In this document: piece after piece, positions 1 through 8,769 of the stretch
Position numbering within the stretch: position 1 is the first letter of the stretch
How the letters are laid out: the number at the start of each line of letters is the position of its first letter
Translations under genes and position numbers: made by a program
Assembly: GCA_018398765.1 (NCBI GenBank)
Contig: JAHBMJ010001602.1
Location: 3,563-25,788 of the forward strand
Direction: 5' to 3'
Length of the DNA stretch: 22,226 bases
DNA from: Chromera velia
Lineage: Eukaryota; Sar; Chromeraceae
The notes under the pieces: model-generated
What the model saw: the letters and a program-made list of their open reading frames with translations, nothing else
Told to the model about the DNA's origin: nothing
Database searches by the model: none

Positions 1-15
1 GGGGGGGGGGGGGGG
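1..15. repeat. Poly-G run at the left window edge
   Basis: The window opens with an uninterrupted run of 15 G. A poly-C run closes the other end. Both edges lying in G/C homopolymers suggests that the assembly broke there. No gene is visible between this run and the first microsatellite at about 165. Confidence 0.9.
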
Positions 16-164
16 ATGGTAACATGACATGTAGGTGTCCTTGTTTAGCTAGACCAGGGAGAACAGGGTGCAGTAGGGGCTGCCCTTGTGTAGCTGCTCA
101 AAAGGCTTACATCGGATGTATGCCTATCCAGCGTGGGGGATGCAGAAATCTATGGAATCGTCTC

Positions 165-218
165 TCTTCATCTTCTTCTTCTTCTTCTTCTTCTTCTTCT
201 TCTTTTTCTTCTTCTTCT

Positions 219-300
<82 letters not shown>

Positions 301-475
301 CTTCTTCTTCTTCTTCTTCTTCTTCTTCTTCTGCTTTTTCTTCTTCTTCTTCTTCTTCTTTTTCTTCTTCTTTTTCTTCTTCTTTTTCTTCTTCTTTTTC
401 TTCTTCTTCTTTTTCTTTTTCTTTTTTTTTTTTCTTCTTCTTCTTCTTCTTCTTCTTCTTCTTCTCCTTCACCCT
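165..475. repeat. (TTC)n / poly-T microsatellite
   Basis: About 310 bases of TTC/CTT triplets surround a poly-T run of roughly 80 bases at about 221-300, followed by interrupted TTC and TTTTC units. The long open frames here, encoding poly-Phe, poly-Leu, poly-Ser, poly-Lys or poly-Glu, are by-products of the triplet repeat and not evidence of a gene. Confidence 0.95.
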
Positions 476-498
476 TCTCTAAGACTTCTCTCTCTCTT

Positions 499-804
499 GC
501 AGATAGGCAGATAGACAGACAGCCAGAAGAACCAGAAAGAAACAGACAAAGAGGAAAACCTCCAAGACAGGCGGATAGACAGACCGACAGACAGCCAGTG
601 GAACCAGAAAGAAACAGACGTGGAAAAAGACTCCTAGGACAGGCAGGCAGACAGACTGACAGGCAGCCTATAGACCCAAGAAGGAGGAGACGAAGAGGCA
701 GACCTCCAAGGCAGATAGATAGACAGACAGACATACAGAAAGCAAAAATAGAAAGAGAGGAGAGCAATAGGAAGCCACCTAAACAGACAGCCAGACAGAC
801 AGAA
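499..804 (+). repeat. 72-bp minisatellite, four units plus a partial fifth, frame-preserving
   Basis: Four consecutive 72-bp units lie at 499-570, 571-642, 643-714 and 715-786, and a partial fifth follows. Read in + frame 1 they give four 24-residue units with no length change. Each begins with a pattern like A-x-R-Q-x-D-R-Q-P, continues with an Arg/Glu/Pro-rich stretch, and ends in P-P-R-Q or similar. The DNA is rich in GACAGACAG-type purine tracts. The copies have diverged by substitutions only. It may be a coding repeat or a non-coding minisatellite; the lack of indels favours, but does not prove, past coding. Confidence 0.8.
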
Positions 805-1195
805 AGTGAAGAGGAAGATGCATATATGTATGGTTATGCTTCCCCTATCTCTGTCTTTCATCTTCCCATCTGTGATATATGTGGGGGAGTACTGAGAGTA
901 GGGGGGTGCGGGGGTTTCTTTTGCAAAGAAGAGAAGACAGAAGAGGAGAGCAGCGCCACTGATGAGGCGGGAAGCGAGACTCCCCCCTCCATGACTCACA
1001 TTGTGGAAATTGTGTCTGTCAGGGGAGGAAATGAAAGAAAGAGAGAATACGAAATCAGACGGGAAGAATGGGAAAAGACTGGATGGGTCTCGGCCTCACT
1101 TGTGCCTCAATCGATGAGAGCCGCTTTCTGGGCTGGCAGAAGACGAAAGCCGATCATTGGCCTCAAAAAGGCACCTCACCTTACCTCTTCATCGT

Positions 1196-1500
1196 GTCAG
1201 TCTTCTTTTTCCTCCTCTTCCTCCTCCTCCTCCTCCTCTTCTTCTTTTTCTTCTTCTTCTTTTTCTTCTTCTTCTTCCTCTTCTTTTTCTTCTTCTTCTT
1301 CTTCTTCTTCTTCTTCTTCCTCCTCCTCCTCCTCTTCTTCCTCCTCCTCTTTATCTTCCTCTTCTCGCCCCTCTGCTTTCACGTCAATTCCAGACTGGGT
1401 TCTCAAACCGTCTCCTCCTTCTATTTTCTCTAAGAATGAACCTTTTCCCTCTTCTTCTTTTTCTTTCTCTTCTTCTTCTTCATCTTCTTCCTCTGCAACC
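1196..1500. repeat. (TTC/CTC)n microsatellite next to the LINE 5' side
   Basis: Two pyrimidine triplet blocks, at about 1201-1365 and 1448-1495, read as poly-Ser in + frame 1. They are separated by about 80 bases of ordinary sequence. The retrotransposon endonuclease motif begins about 40 bases after the second block, in the same frame and after one TGA (1507-1509). The block could be the LINE 5' region or the insertion target. Confidence 0.85.
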
Positions 1501-1512
1501 GGCGTGTGAAAT

Positions 1513-2440
1513 GTGACTGTCACAGTGAATGGAAGAAGGCTGTCTATTGCCACGCTGAATGTCGGGGGTCTTGATTCTTATCTTAGGAATCCTGTTCTGA
1601 TCGATGTTGCAATCCTAACTGAAACAAAGTACACAACCACTTCAATCAACATACCCACCCATACAGAAAAAAACTTCAGTCATCAAAAATGGTATAGAAG
1701 AAAACTGGGGGTACACAAAAGAGCAAAGGACAGGGAAATAAAAACAAGGGGTGTGTGTACCCTTGTCTGATCATGTTTGGTCGCTAGTCTGAAGCCTTTT
1801 TGGGAGTTGGTGCGGCCCAGTATGGTCAAACTGACACTCAGGAGCTGCTTGCCGGCCCAGGAGGGGGGGGAGGCGAATGCATCTCTGCACAGTTTTGGTG
1901 TTTATCTCCTCCAATCGGGGGCAGAGAAGAGATTAAGAAACAATGAACCGAAAGAGGTAGAGAGAGAGACGCTTCTCAACGCAGTCTGTGATGTTCCGCT
2001 ATGCGACCTTCGCATTGTGGCAGGAGACTTTAATTGCCACATAGGAAAGGAGGTCCCTAAAGGAATTTTATGGGAAAGGGAACAGATTGGGGGGGCGATG
2101 ACTTACAAGAAATCTTGGGGGGCAAGGGGGAAGAAGCAATCGAGGGACTGTCTCGCCGCTCTGACTGTCGTTCAATCGTAAACGAACCAGGAAGAGCTGC
2201 CATTCACTTTTGTGAGAAAGCAAACCTCCTTCCCTTGAATGGCCTGTCTTGGAAAGATAAAAAGAAAGGGATTGAAGTCGACTCCACAGGGGCTTGCATT
2301 TATTATGAAGGAGGTGCCTCAGCTACAGTTATTGATTTGTTTTTAGTTGGTCCTCCTCTTCTTGGTTTATGGAATTCTTTTAGGGTTGAGCTACAGCCTG
2401 ACGCAGCCCCCGAACATGCGGCCATTTTTCTATCTCTTAA
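1513..2440 (+). pseudogene. LINE APE-type endonuclease domain, broken
   Basis: The N-terminal strand and motif read LSIATLNVGGL (1540-1572), followed by LTETK at 1615-1629, which holds the metal-binding Glu position of exonuclease-endonuclease-phosphatase folds. The frame meets TGA at 1768-1770 and continues to GDFN (2023-2034), the catalytic Asp/Asn motif. The reading then passes to another frame, which carries IDLFLVG (about 2331-2351) and an EH pair (2412-2417) where active enzymes usually have S-D-H. The family nicks target DNA to prime reverse transcription. The stop, the frame change and the Asp-to-Glu change near the last motif argue that it is inactive. The first codon of the open stretch is GTG, so no start is claimed. 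Confidence 0.88.
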
Positions 2441-3239
2441 CCTCTCATCTCCGCTAAAACCGAATGACAACTCGCCGCCTCACCCTTCCTTTGTCCCATC
2501 CCCTTCTTTCATGAAGCCAGGAAGGCAAACGCCGGTCACCAATGATGAGATGATGCCTCTGACAACTTCGGTAAAAGATTTAGCAGGGAAGCTTTGGCCT
2601 GGGTTGTGGGACGCCGGGATTCAGAAATCAAAAAAAGAAGGCAAACCTATTCTATCCATACCTTTGCCTCCTCCTCTTCCCCTCTTCCCCCCTCCCCTTA
2701 TATCCGTCCCTTCTTTCTATCCCGATACTCAGATACCACTTTCTGCCTTTCTATCTTCCACTTGTTCTATCTTTGTGCCACCAAGAAGCCAAATAACCAG
2801 ACTCACCCAACAGTGGGAGCATGTACTTGCACAACCCAAGGAGAGAAAACAAAAGCCAACTCATCCGAGGAAAAGTGAAAGGAAGGAAAAGGCTGTTGCA
2901 CCTTGGAGGGATCAAGAATGCAGGGAGATTCAGAAGAGAGTTAGATCCGTAGAAAGGGAATGGAAGGAAGAAAGGGAACTCTGGGGGGACAAAGACGAGC
3001 GGTGCATCACAGCAAAGAGAAAGATGAACAGGTTAAACAGAGAGAGAGGGAAGTTAATAGCAAGAAAAAAGAGAAAGTATGCCATTTTTCAGGCAGAGAG
3101 ACTCACAGAAGAAGCTGCTAAGGACCCAGCAGCCCTATAGAAATGGAGGAGGGAGAGAAAAAAGGCAGAGCTAGAGGCAGAGAGTGGAAGTGAGGGAGAA
3201 AAGCCGTCCGCCTTTTCGTTTTCAAATTTTTGGGCCGAT

Positions 3240-4620
3240 GTGTTCAGTGGGAACGGACTGGAGCCTCAAAAGAAGGATGAAACACCAGCTCCCCCCTCCG
3301 CACCTTTCTTCTTTTTCGATAAATGTAAGAAGATACTGAAGGCAATCGATCTAAAGAAGGCAGCCGGCCTCGAAGGAATCTCCCCTGCGCAGGTACATTT
3401 ATCTTTTTCCTCTTCTTGTCTGTCTCATTTTCTTCTTTTCATTTTCTTCAATCTTTTTTTCCTTTTTTCTTTCTGGCCAGAAAAGTGGAACTTCATTCGA
3501 ATCACTCCTGTTCCAAAAGGTTACGTCTCTCCCTCTTGTGATGAATGGAGGCCCATACACATCGTCTGCCTTCTGGCAAAGTTGTTTGCGTTGTTAATGG
3601 ATGGTTGGTTAAGGGAGACAATGAATATAGATGAACGACAAGTAGGTTTCAGGAAGGGGGTCAGTACAAGGGAAGCGATAGCTGCTCTTCATGCTCTCAC
3701 GACTTCAGCAAAGAAGAGACACAGACCCCTCCTTGCAGTGTTTATTGACTTCAACAAGGCATTTAACCGAGTACCTAGAAAGAAAATGATTGACAGACTT
3801 AGAGAGGAAGGAGTCAGCGAGAAGGACGTGTGCATGATTCATTCTATGTATATAAAATTTAATGTGTGGAGAAGGATGAATGGGTCGGATTGGGTCTTTC
3901 CCGAAAGTGCAGGGGTAAAACAGGGAGATCCACTTTCTCCTCTTCTTTTTTTTTTGTTTATTAATAATATTCTTAGTAATATTCATTTTGCTCTGAGTGT
4001 TGAAGGGAGGGAAGCTGATAACGGCTTAGATGGGGAATTAGATATGGATGAAAGACAGAGGGGGGGAGAATGCGGAGAGAGGAGGGAGGAAAGTGAAACA
4101 ACGGAGCAGCGACCCCGTATCCCTGAGGAGGTAAGATTGGCGGACTTACTGCTTGAGAGCATAGGTTTCGCAGACGATCTTGTTATTAAAATTTTTTGCT
4201 CACTCTTCTTCTGACCTGCAGTGGCGTTTGGACTCTTATTGTCAGGAACATGGGTTGAAAGTGAATTTAATAAAAACAAAAGTTCTTGCACTCTCAGGCT
4301 CAGGAAGAGAAATAGAAGGGGAAGTGACTTTTGAAGGGAAGACAGTTGAGCGTGTAGAGAGCTATAAATACCTTGGGTGTCGTGTGTTTGAGGGAGGGGA
4401 CCCAAGAAAGTTAGTCAGGGACCGACTTGAAAGTGCTGAACGCTGTTTGGGGGCACTGATGGGCACTTGTTCATCTTTAGGTCCTTTGCCCCCCCGATGC
4501 AAAGGTCGTTTACTGCAGGCGCTCTGGAAGCTGGTGGCAACGTACTTGCTGGAAGCCTTGCCAGTAAGTCAAAGAGATATCGTTGCACTTGATGCATTGC
4601 AGCTTCGATTTGTGCGCTAG
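3240..4620 (+). pseudogene. LINE reverse transcriptase domain, broken by a frame change
   Basis: Reverse-transcriptase motifs follow in the normal order: an A-G-L-E-G-I block (about 3360-3380), R-I-T-P-V-P-K-G with downstream R-P-I, QVGFRKGVST (3639-3668), FIDFNKAF with the first catalytic Asp at 3747-3749, GVKQGDPLSPLLF (3912-3950), and FADD at 4167-4178. The thumb-like Y-K-Y-L-G lies at about 4364-4378, in a different frame after a shift near 4180-4197. All three catalytic Asp codons remain. A Glu/Arg-rich insertion of about 65 residues separates the QGDP and FADD motifs, longer than I would expect for the family. A T-rich stretch (3393-3480) codes for mostly Ser/Phe/Leu between the first two motifs. 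TAG at 4618-4620 ends the frame. Confidence 0.92.
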
Positions 4621-5514
4621 ACATTCCGTTTGCCCTATAACTCTTTCAAGGTGCCAACTTTGGTTTCGGTTGGTGTGCGTCCCATAAGAGAGAATCTGAT
4701 TCTTTTTTGTCGGTTAGGAGGTTTCATAGAAAGCATAAAAAAAACAGAAAGGGAGGTTCCTCGGGCAGTCTGGGATGTATGGTACAGATCGCTAACCCCG
4801 GTACTATGGGCCAATTCAGCTAGTAGTATGCTTCAGACAATCGCACTAGATATTTTGAGAAAAGAAAGCCAGAGAGGGAGAAACGGAACGAATAAATGGA
4901 CACTCAGACAGAAAGGGAAGGAAAGGGAAGCCTCAGAATGGTTGTTGGAATGGTTGACTTCAAGACCCATCGGCGAGCATAGGCTCACCCGTTTATGTGG
5001 CATCTATCCACGCAACTCCCGACTGAGTAATTTTCAGATAGAGAACCGATCGCACCAGCGTCTGGCCATGTTGCTTTTAGGGGGGAGGGTTAAAAGGGGG
5101 TGGGGTTACATAGTTCAATTGCGTACTCTGCCTCGCTCTCTCTTGTCTGGTAGTTCTTTTTTCACTTCTCTCCTTTGAGCATATGCTGGTGGGGGAAAGA
5201 GACACGGTGAATCCTGCGAAGAACACTGTATTCACTGTCCTGCAGTCGAAGGCAAAAAGGTGATCGACGATGCGGTGTATCGATTGTCTGCATGCGTGCG
5301 AACAGAGCAGCTTAGATCTAAACTTCACTCACTGGCAGAGAGAGTGAAAGAGAGAACAAGAATCGGTGAAAAGGTCTGCAGAGCAAGATGGACTGCTGCA
5401 GCTGGGGGAAGAGGTATCGGGGAAGAAGAGACATATGTAAGAAAGCTCGTTTCATTCATTATGGACCGGGAGCCAAAGAAAGCAAGTGCACTGATCGGAG
5501 CTTATCTGAAATGA
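4621..5514 (+). pseudogene. LINE C-terminal region with Cys/His motif, broken
   Basis: After the TAG at 4618-4620 the same frame stays open for about 185 codons, stops at TGA 5176-5178, and continues to TGA at 5512-5514. The last part carries E-S-C-E-E-H-C-I-H-C-P (5209-5241). This resembles the E-[ST]-x-x-H-x-x-x-x-C-P part of the zinc-binding C-terminus common in LINE proteins. The upstream Cys-x-x-Cys half is not intact in this frame; a TGC-TGG-TGG stretch at 5184-5192 in another frame may be its remnant. Such domains help bind template RNA or target DNA. No RNase H motif was recognised. Confidence 0.75.
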
Positions 5515-5710
5515 GTGTGCGCGCGTCTTGTATGGTTGTTCAGCCTTTAGCTTCAGCCTAGGCTGCGGAGGGTCGTGGTTGTTCATATTCATGCGGAAGC
5601 AGGCTAAGCTGCGGTGGTTTGTTCCTTTTGTTTACAACTGCATGTATGGGTTGCCATTTGTCTCTGGTTTCAGAGACTCTAGGCTTAACCACAATTAAGT
5701 AAGTAAGTAG
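5515..5710 (+). repeat. LINE 3' untranslated end and (TAAG)n tail
   Basis: About 180 bases of non-coding sequence follow the last stop codon and end in TAAGTAAGTAAGTAG at 5696-5710. A short tandem tail directly after the 3' UTR is a hallmark of LINE insertions and sets the likely 3' boundary. Confidence 0.7.
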
Positions 5711-6880
5711 TCGAATTAAGTGAGTATTAATGTTAAACTTAGAATTTCATTTTTAAACTTATTTATTTATTTATTTCAAGTTTGTGATGTATGCATGGGG
5801 AGCTTATAGACGCCGGTCTATATGTTAGTCAGCTTAACTTAGTCTAGACTATAAGACAACCTATTAAAAAAACAAAATCGTGACATTAACTCTAGCATTA
5901 GCTAAAACATTAATTACTATAACAATATTTCTTTAAATTTGTAAATTTAACTTTTGAAAATTAAATTTAATTAATTAATTGTGTTATATATATGCGAATA
6001 CGTATGTAGTGTGCACTAGCGTGTGCATGTATCAAGATTTATCATTTATGACTTCCATAAATTTTTCATTGGTCTACCAGTAGGAAACGACACTCAAAGC
6101 TTTTAGCCTGTTGAACCCTGTTCAAACTCTTTAATCAAATCCCATGCATGCAGGGTTCAAAGGTTGAAATCCCACACGTTTTCATGCACATCGCACCCGC
6201 ATGGCTCTTATACAGTGTCTTATGAAAATCACACCGTCCAGAAATGGTTGCGCCAAGTTATATTATACACCGTGCATGCAGGCTTTTACGAGGCGTGCAC
6301 ACACTGTGCATAAGAACGCTCAGACTGGGCACACACGAAGGCATGCGGGAGGGAAGGCCGGAGTCAACCAGCAGCCGCACATGCACTCCCATGCACGAGG
6401 ACACAAACATATGCACAGGCAGGCAAGAGCACTGGATCAGGCATGGCATGCACATGATGCAGAGAAGGAGAGAGACTTGAATGCCGAAATGCACATTGCT
6501 GCATGGGTCTCTCTCGATCTAGCCTCCCTCTCTCACCCCTTCACGAATCAATCAAGCACACACGCATTCACGAACTCCATTCACGTCATGTAAGTCAACT
6601 TGTTGAACTAAATGCGGACAACTAATCGCGTCACGTGCAGAGAAGCAAGGGTATTGCATGGACATGCACTTGCAAGCAGGAGGGAAATTTAGTCTACCCC
6701 CGAGGGGCCTCCGTCCGTGCATGTAAGACTCTTCCTCTCTTCCTTTTTCTTGACCCCAACAACTGTTGAAGCATTTCCTACCAGTGCAACAAAACCAGAC
6801 GAAAAAACGAAACAGCACATCACTAGCAAAGAAAGAGACTTGCATGCACCCTGTCTCTATTCTTTTATGTACGTTCTTGT
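5711..6880. other. Intergenic: AT-rich segment followed by TGCATG-rich segment
   Basis: The first part (about 5711-5990) is AT-rich, with (ATTT)n at about 5758-5776, a perfect 12-bp palindrome TAGTCTAGACTA near 5842, and TTAAATTT-type palindromes near 5933-5985. From about 5785 onward TGCATG/CATGCA motifs recur. A 10-bp inverted repeat, TTGAACCCTG (6111-6120) and CAGGGTTCAA (6151-6160), is also present. A 130-codon open frame at 6201-6593 is His/Arg/Ala-rich only because of CATGCAC and CACAC runs, and I do not call it a gene. The part next to 6881 is probably the 3' UTR of the ZIP gene. Confidence 0.7.
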
Positions 6881-8008
6881 TCAATGACCAGCCAAAGCAA
6901 GTGCGGACATGACGGCGAATCCCGTCACCACGAGGGCCCACTTCACAAAGTTGTTCACCCCCCTCGCCTCCAGACACCTAGGCTGAATCTCAGCCACAGT
7001 CACGAACAAAAGGGTTCCGGCACACACAGCGTCCAGTGCCATTTGCAGCATCGGGAAGTGGAACTCGGTCAGAGCCATGCCGATCCCAATGCCGACGGGA
7101 GTCGACAGAGCGAAGGTGGCTGCAAGGACCCACTTGATGCTCCGTCTCAACTTGCAGGACGACAAACCGTCACCAAGAGCAAACGCAGCAAAGAGCTTGT
7201 GAAAGCAGATCGCCACAAGGAGGGCCCAGAGTGTCTCTGCAGTGTCCTGTGCACCCAGAGCCAGGCCAGCCAGCAGAGAGTGACAAGCAAGGGCGATGCT
7301 GAGAGACACAGCCCCTGCCACTGACAGGTTGGCGTGATTACCCGATAGGAGGGCCTCGACTGTCGGCCCCTCCTTGAAGCTTTCGGTCTCGTCCTCACCC
7401 TCTTCTTCTGCTTCTTCCCCGACGTGACGTTCTGTGTCAGAGGGGGCGGTGTCACGCTCTGCGACTGGGGCCTCTGAGTGGCCAGGGCGAGCGGTGGCGC
7501 GCCCCACAGCCCCGGGCTCAGGGAAGGGAACGCCGCCCTCCATGCTTTCCAGCTGCTTTCCGATGGGAACGGCGCTGTCGGATGTTCTTCTTTTTGTAAC
7601 TGTGTGTCCTCCTTCTCCCGCCTCAACGGGTGCGTGCCTAGATCTTCTCTTCATCTGGTGAGAGGCGATCGCAGTAGCTGCCAGCTCAGAGAGCAGGACA
7701 ATCAAATACCCCACACCAGCAAGGACCATCGGCCAGGGAAACACGTGGTGGTGTCCCTCGTGCTCATGGTCATGTCCGGCCTCTTCTTTCTGGTGGTGTG
7801 AGGTCACGAACTCTGCGTAGGATGCTTGTGAGTGTGCAAGTAGGTGGACCAGGGCGGTGGCAAGCAGAACACCGATAGAGAGAGCATTGCCTGTGGTGAG
7901 AATCCAACGGGGAGGCTTCCAGAAGAGAGGCGTGCCCACTCCAAGGACACCAGTGAAAAGCACAACCAGAATGGCTGCAGCATGGACGGCTGGAGTGATC
8001 TCAGCCAT
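6881..8008 (-). CDS. ZIP (SLC39) family metal transporter
   Basis: This intact single-exon frame encodes 375 residues. ZIP proteins move Zn, Fe or Mn into the cytosol across the plasma or organelle membrane. Eight hydrophobic segments fit the fold: about residues 8-29, 40-60, 93-116, 229-252, 258-279, 291-311, 321-342 and 354-373. Family marks are GVLLATALVHLL in TM2, HSLLAGLALG (243-252) in TM4, HKLFAAFALG (270-279) in TM5, STPVGIGIG (302-310) in TM6, and GTLLFVTVAEI (331-341) in TM7. The TM2-TM3 loop is His-rich (71-88). The long TM3-TM4 loop (about 117-228) is acidic and probably cytosolic. The positions four residues after the TM4 and TM5 His are Ala, where many ZIPs have Glu. The ATG at 8006-8008 sits in a good context (ACCATGG) and the frame ends with TGA. 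Substrate cannot be told from sequence. Confidence 0.93.
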   Translation of the reverse strand: MAEITPAVHAAAILVVLFTGVLGVGTPLFWKPPRWILTTGNALSIGVLLATALVHLLAHSQASYAEFVTSHHQKEEAGHDHEHEGHHHVFPWPMVLAGVGYLIVLLSELAATAIASHQMKRRSRHAPVEAGEGGHTVTKRRTSDSAVPIGKQLESMEGGVPFPEPGAVGRATARPGHSEAPVAERDTAPSDTERHVGEEAEEEGEDETESFKEGPTVEALLSGNHANLSVAGAVSLSIALACHSLLAGLALGAQDTAETLWALLVAICFHKLFAAFALGDGLSSCKLRRSIKWVLAATFALSTPVGIGIGMALTEFHFPMLQMALDAVCAGTLLFVTVAEIQPRCLEARGVNNFVKWALVVTGFAVMSALALAGH

Positions 8009-8769
8009 GGTGCAGAGCTACACTTGAAAGGAGTTAACGGATGGACGTCAGGATACGAGTGTTGAAAGGAGGATCGATCCCGACTCTATTCTTCCAGCCA
8101 GAAATCCTTCAACTGGGTGATCGGTCCTTCTCGAAACTCTACTGCTCTGATCAGGTCTCTGAATCTCTTCGATCGCACCCGAAACACCATAGAAGCTCAG
8201 AAGGAGTGAGAATCAAAGGAGACGGCGGCGCCCAAATAATAGCCGATTTTCTAAGCTTCAAGTTAATTAATTAATTGCACGATCGAATTAGTTCGAGCTT
8301 AATTTGAGGCCCCGCCGCCCGGCCCCCGCGCGGCGCCCATGCGGCGCGCGCGGCGCGCGATTTGTGTGACAAGCGCGGCGCCGCGCCAAACTTTGCAGTT
8401 GAGGAGACGCACCATGCAATTTTGGTGAGCTTTGTTCAGAGAGATCCATTGAGGAGCACAAAATTCACTTCCTTCCAACTCCCCCATTGGAACTGAGTCT
8501 TCATTGTTCTCGATCTAATAAATTTGATCGATCGCTTTGTTATCGGCTGACTGTCTTGTACAGCGAACAAGCAGGCTCTCCGTTTTGTACGTTGAGCTGT
8601 TGATCGATCAATCTCACTCTGCTCGCACGCCCTTGTGGATCATTTTGCCTCATTGTACAAACTTGTCGATTGCTCCTCAAGTAAGGGGAGGGCATAGGGA
8701 CAGGTCTCATTTGATTGCTTCTCTTGATTTATTTTAACTGGAAGAGGGGAGGAAGCGAAGGAGGTGAGG
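8009..8769. promoter_or_regulatory. Shared upstream region between divergent ZIP and Rae1 genes
   Basis: These 760 bases separate two divergent start codons and so must hold the 5' UTRs and promoters of both genes. Visible content is a (TTAA)n stretch at about 8263-8275, a nearly pure GC block at 8309-8387, and repeated GATCGATC-type palindromes (about 8527-8535, 8603-8609). No TATA box is convincing on either strand. Short open frames here have no recognisable protein features. Confidence 0.6.
8309..8387. promoter_or_regulatory. CG-rich palindromic block, candidate core promoter or CpG element
   Basis: About 80 bases are almost entirely G/C in an otherwise AT-leaning intergenic region. The block contains GCGGCGCGCGCGGCGCGCG at 8341-8359 and a perfect 14-bp palindrome GCGCGGCGCCGCGC at 8373-8386. 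GCGCCAAA at 8383-8390 overlaps the palindrome and matches the E2F/DP consensus half-site. Its position between divergent genes suggests a regulatory role; this is inference. Confidence 0.4.

Larger units (their letters stand above)
1510..5710 (+). mobile_element. Degenerate non-LTR (LINE) retrotransposon with APE endonuclease and reverse transcriptase
   Basis: The element reads, in order, an APE-type endonuclease (about 1540-2440), a linker rich in Lys/Arg/Glu (about 2800-3230), a reverse transcriptase (about 3330-4400), and a C-terminal Cys/His motif (5209-5241). An untranslated end follows, with a (TAAG)3 tail at 5696-5710. LINEs copy themselves by target-primed reverse transcription, and a short 3' microsatellite tail is typical. 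This copy is dead: in-frame stops lie at 1768-1770 (TGA), 3138-3140 (TAG), 4618-4620 (TAG) and 5176-5178 (TGA). The frame changes between about 2040 and 2190 and again at about 4180-4197, next to an A/T homopolymer. The exact 5' end and target-site duplication could not be fixed, because the 5' side merges into a TTC microsatellite. The clade was not assigned. Confidence 0.93.

Noticed and set aside
499-804. CRISPR array
   Set aside because: The units are contiguous and diverged, without alternating constant repeats and unique spacers, and the window is eukaryotic.
24-1509. Long open frames of poly-Phe, poly-Leu, poly-Ser, poly-Lys or poly-Glu on both strands
   Set aside because: They exist in several frames at once because TTC triplet and poly-T repeats contain no stop codons. 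Only the 72-bp repeat part has any non-trivial periodicity.
3393-3480. Apparent intron inside the LINE reverse transcriptase: CAG-GTACAT, T-rich tract, TGGCCAG
   Set aside because: The segment is 88 bases, so removing it would shift the frame, while the reading frame is open straight through. The spacing between the flanking reverse-transcriptase motifs is also normal with it present.
6105-6165. tRNA-like B-box (GGTTCAAAGG) near a 10-bp inverted repeat
   Set aside because: No A box, acceptor stem or cloverleaf could be built around it.
6201-6593. 130-codon His/Arg-rich frame on the + strand
   Set aside because: Its composition comes from CATGCAC and CACAC runs, overlapping frames on the other strand look the same, and no domain is recognisable.
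6884-7801. Several + strand frames opposite the ZIP gene
   Set aside because: They are shadows of the minus-strand coding sequence and lack hydrophobic segments or motifs of their own.
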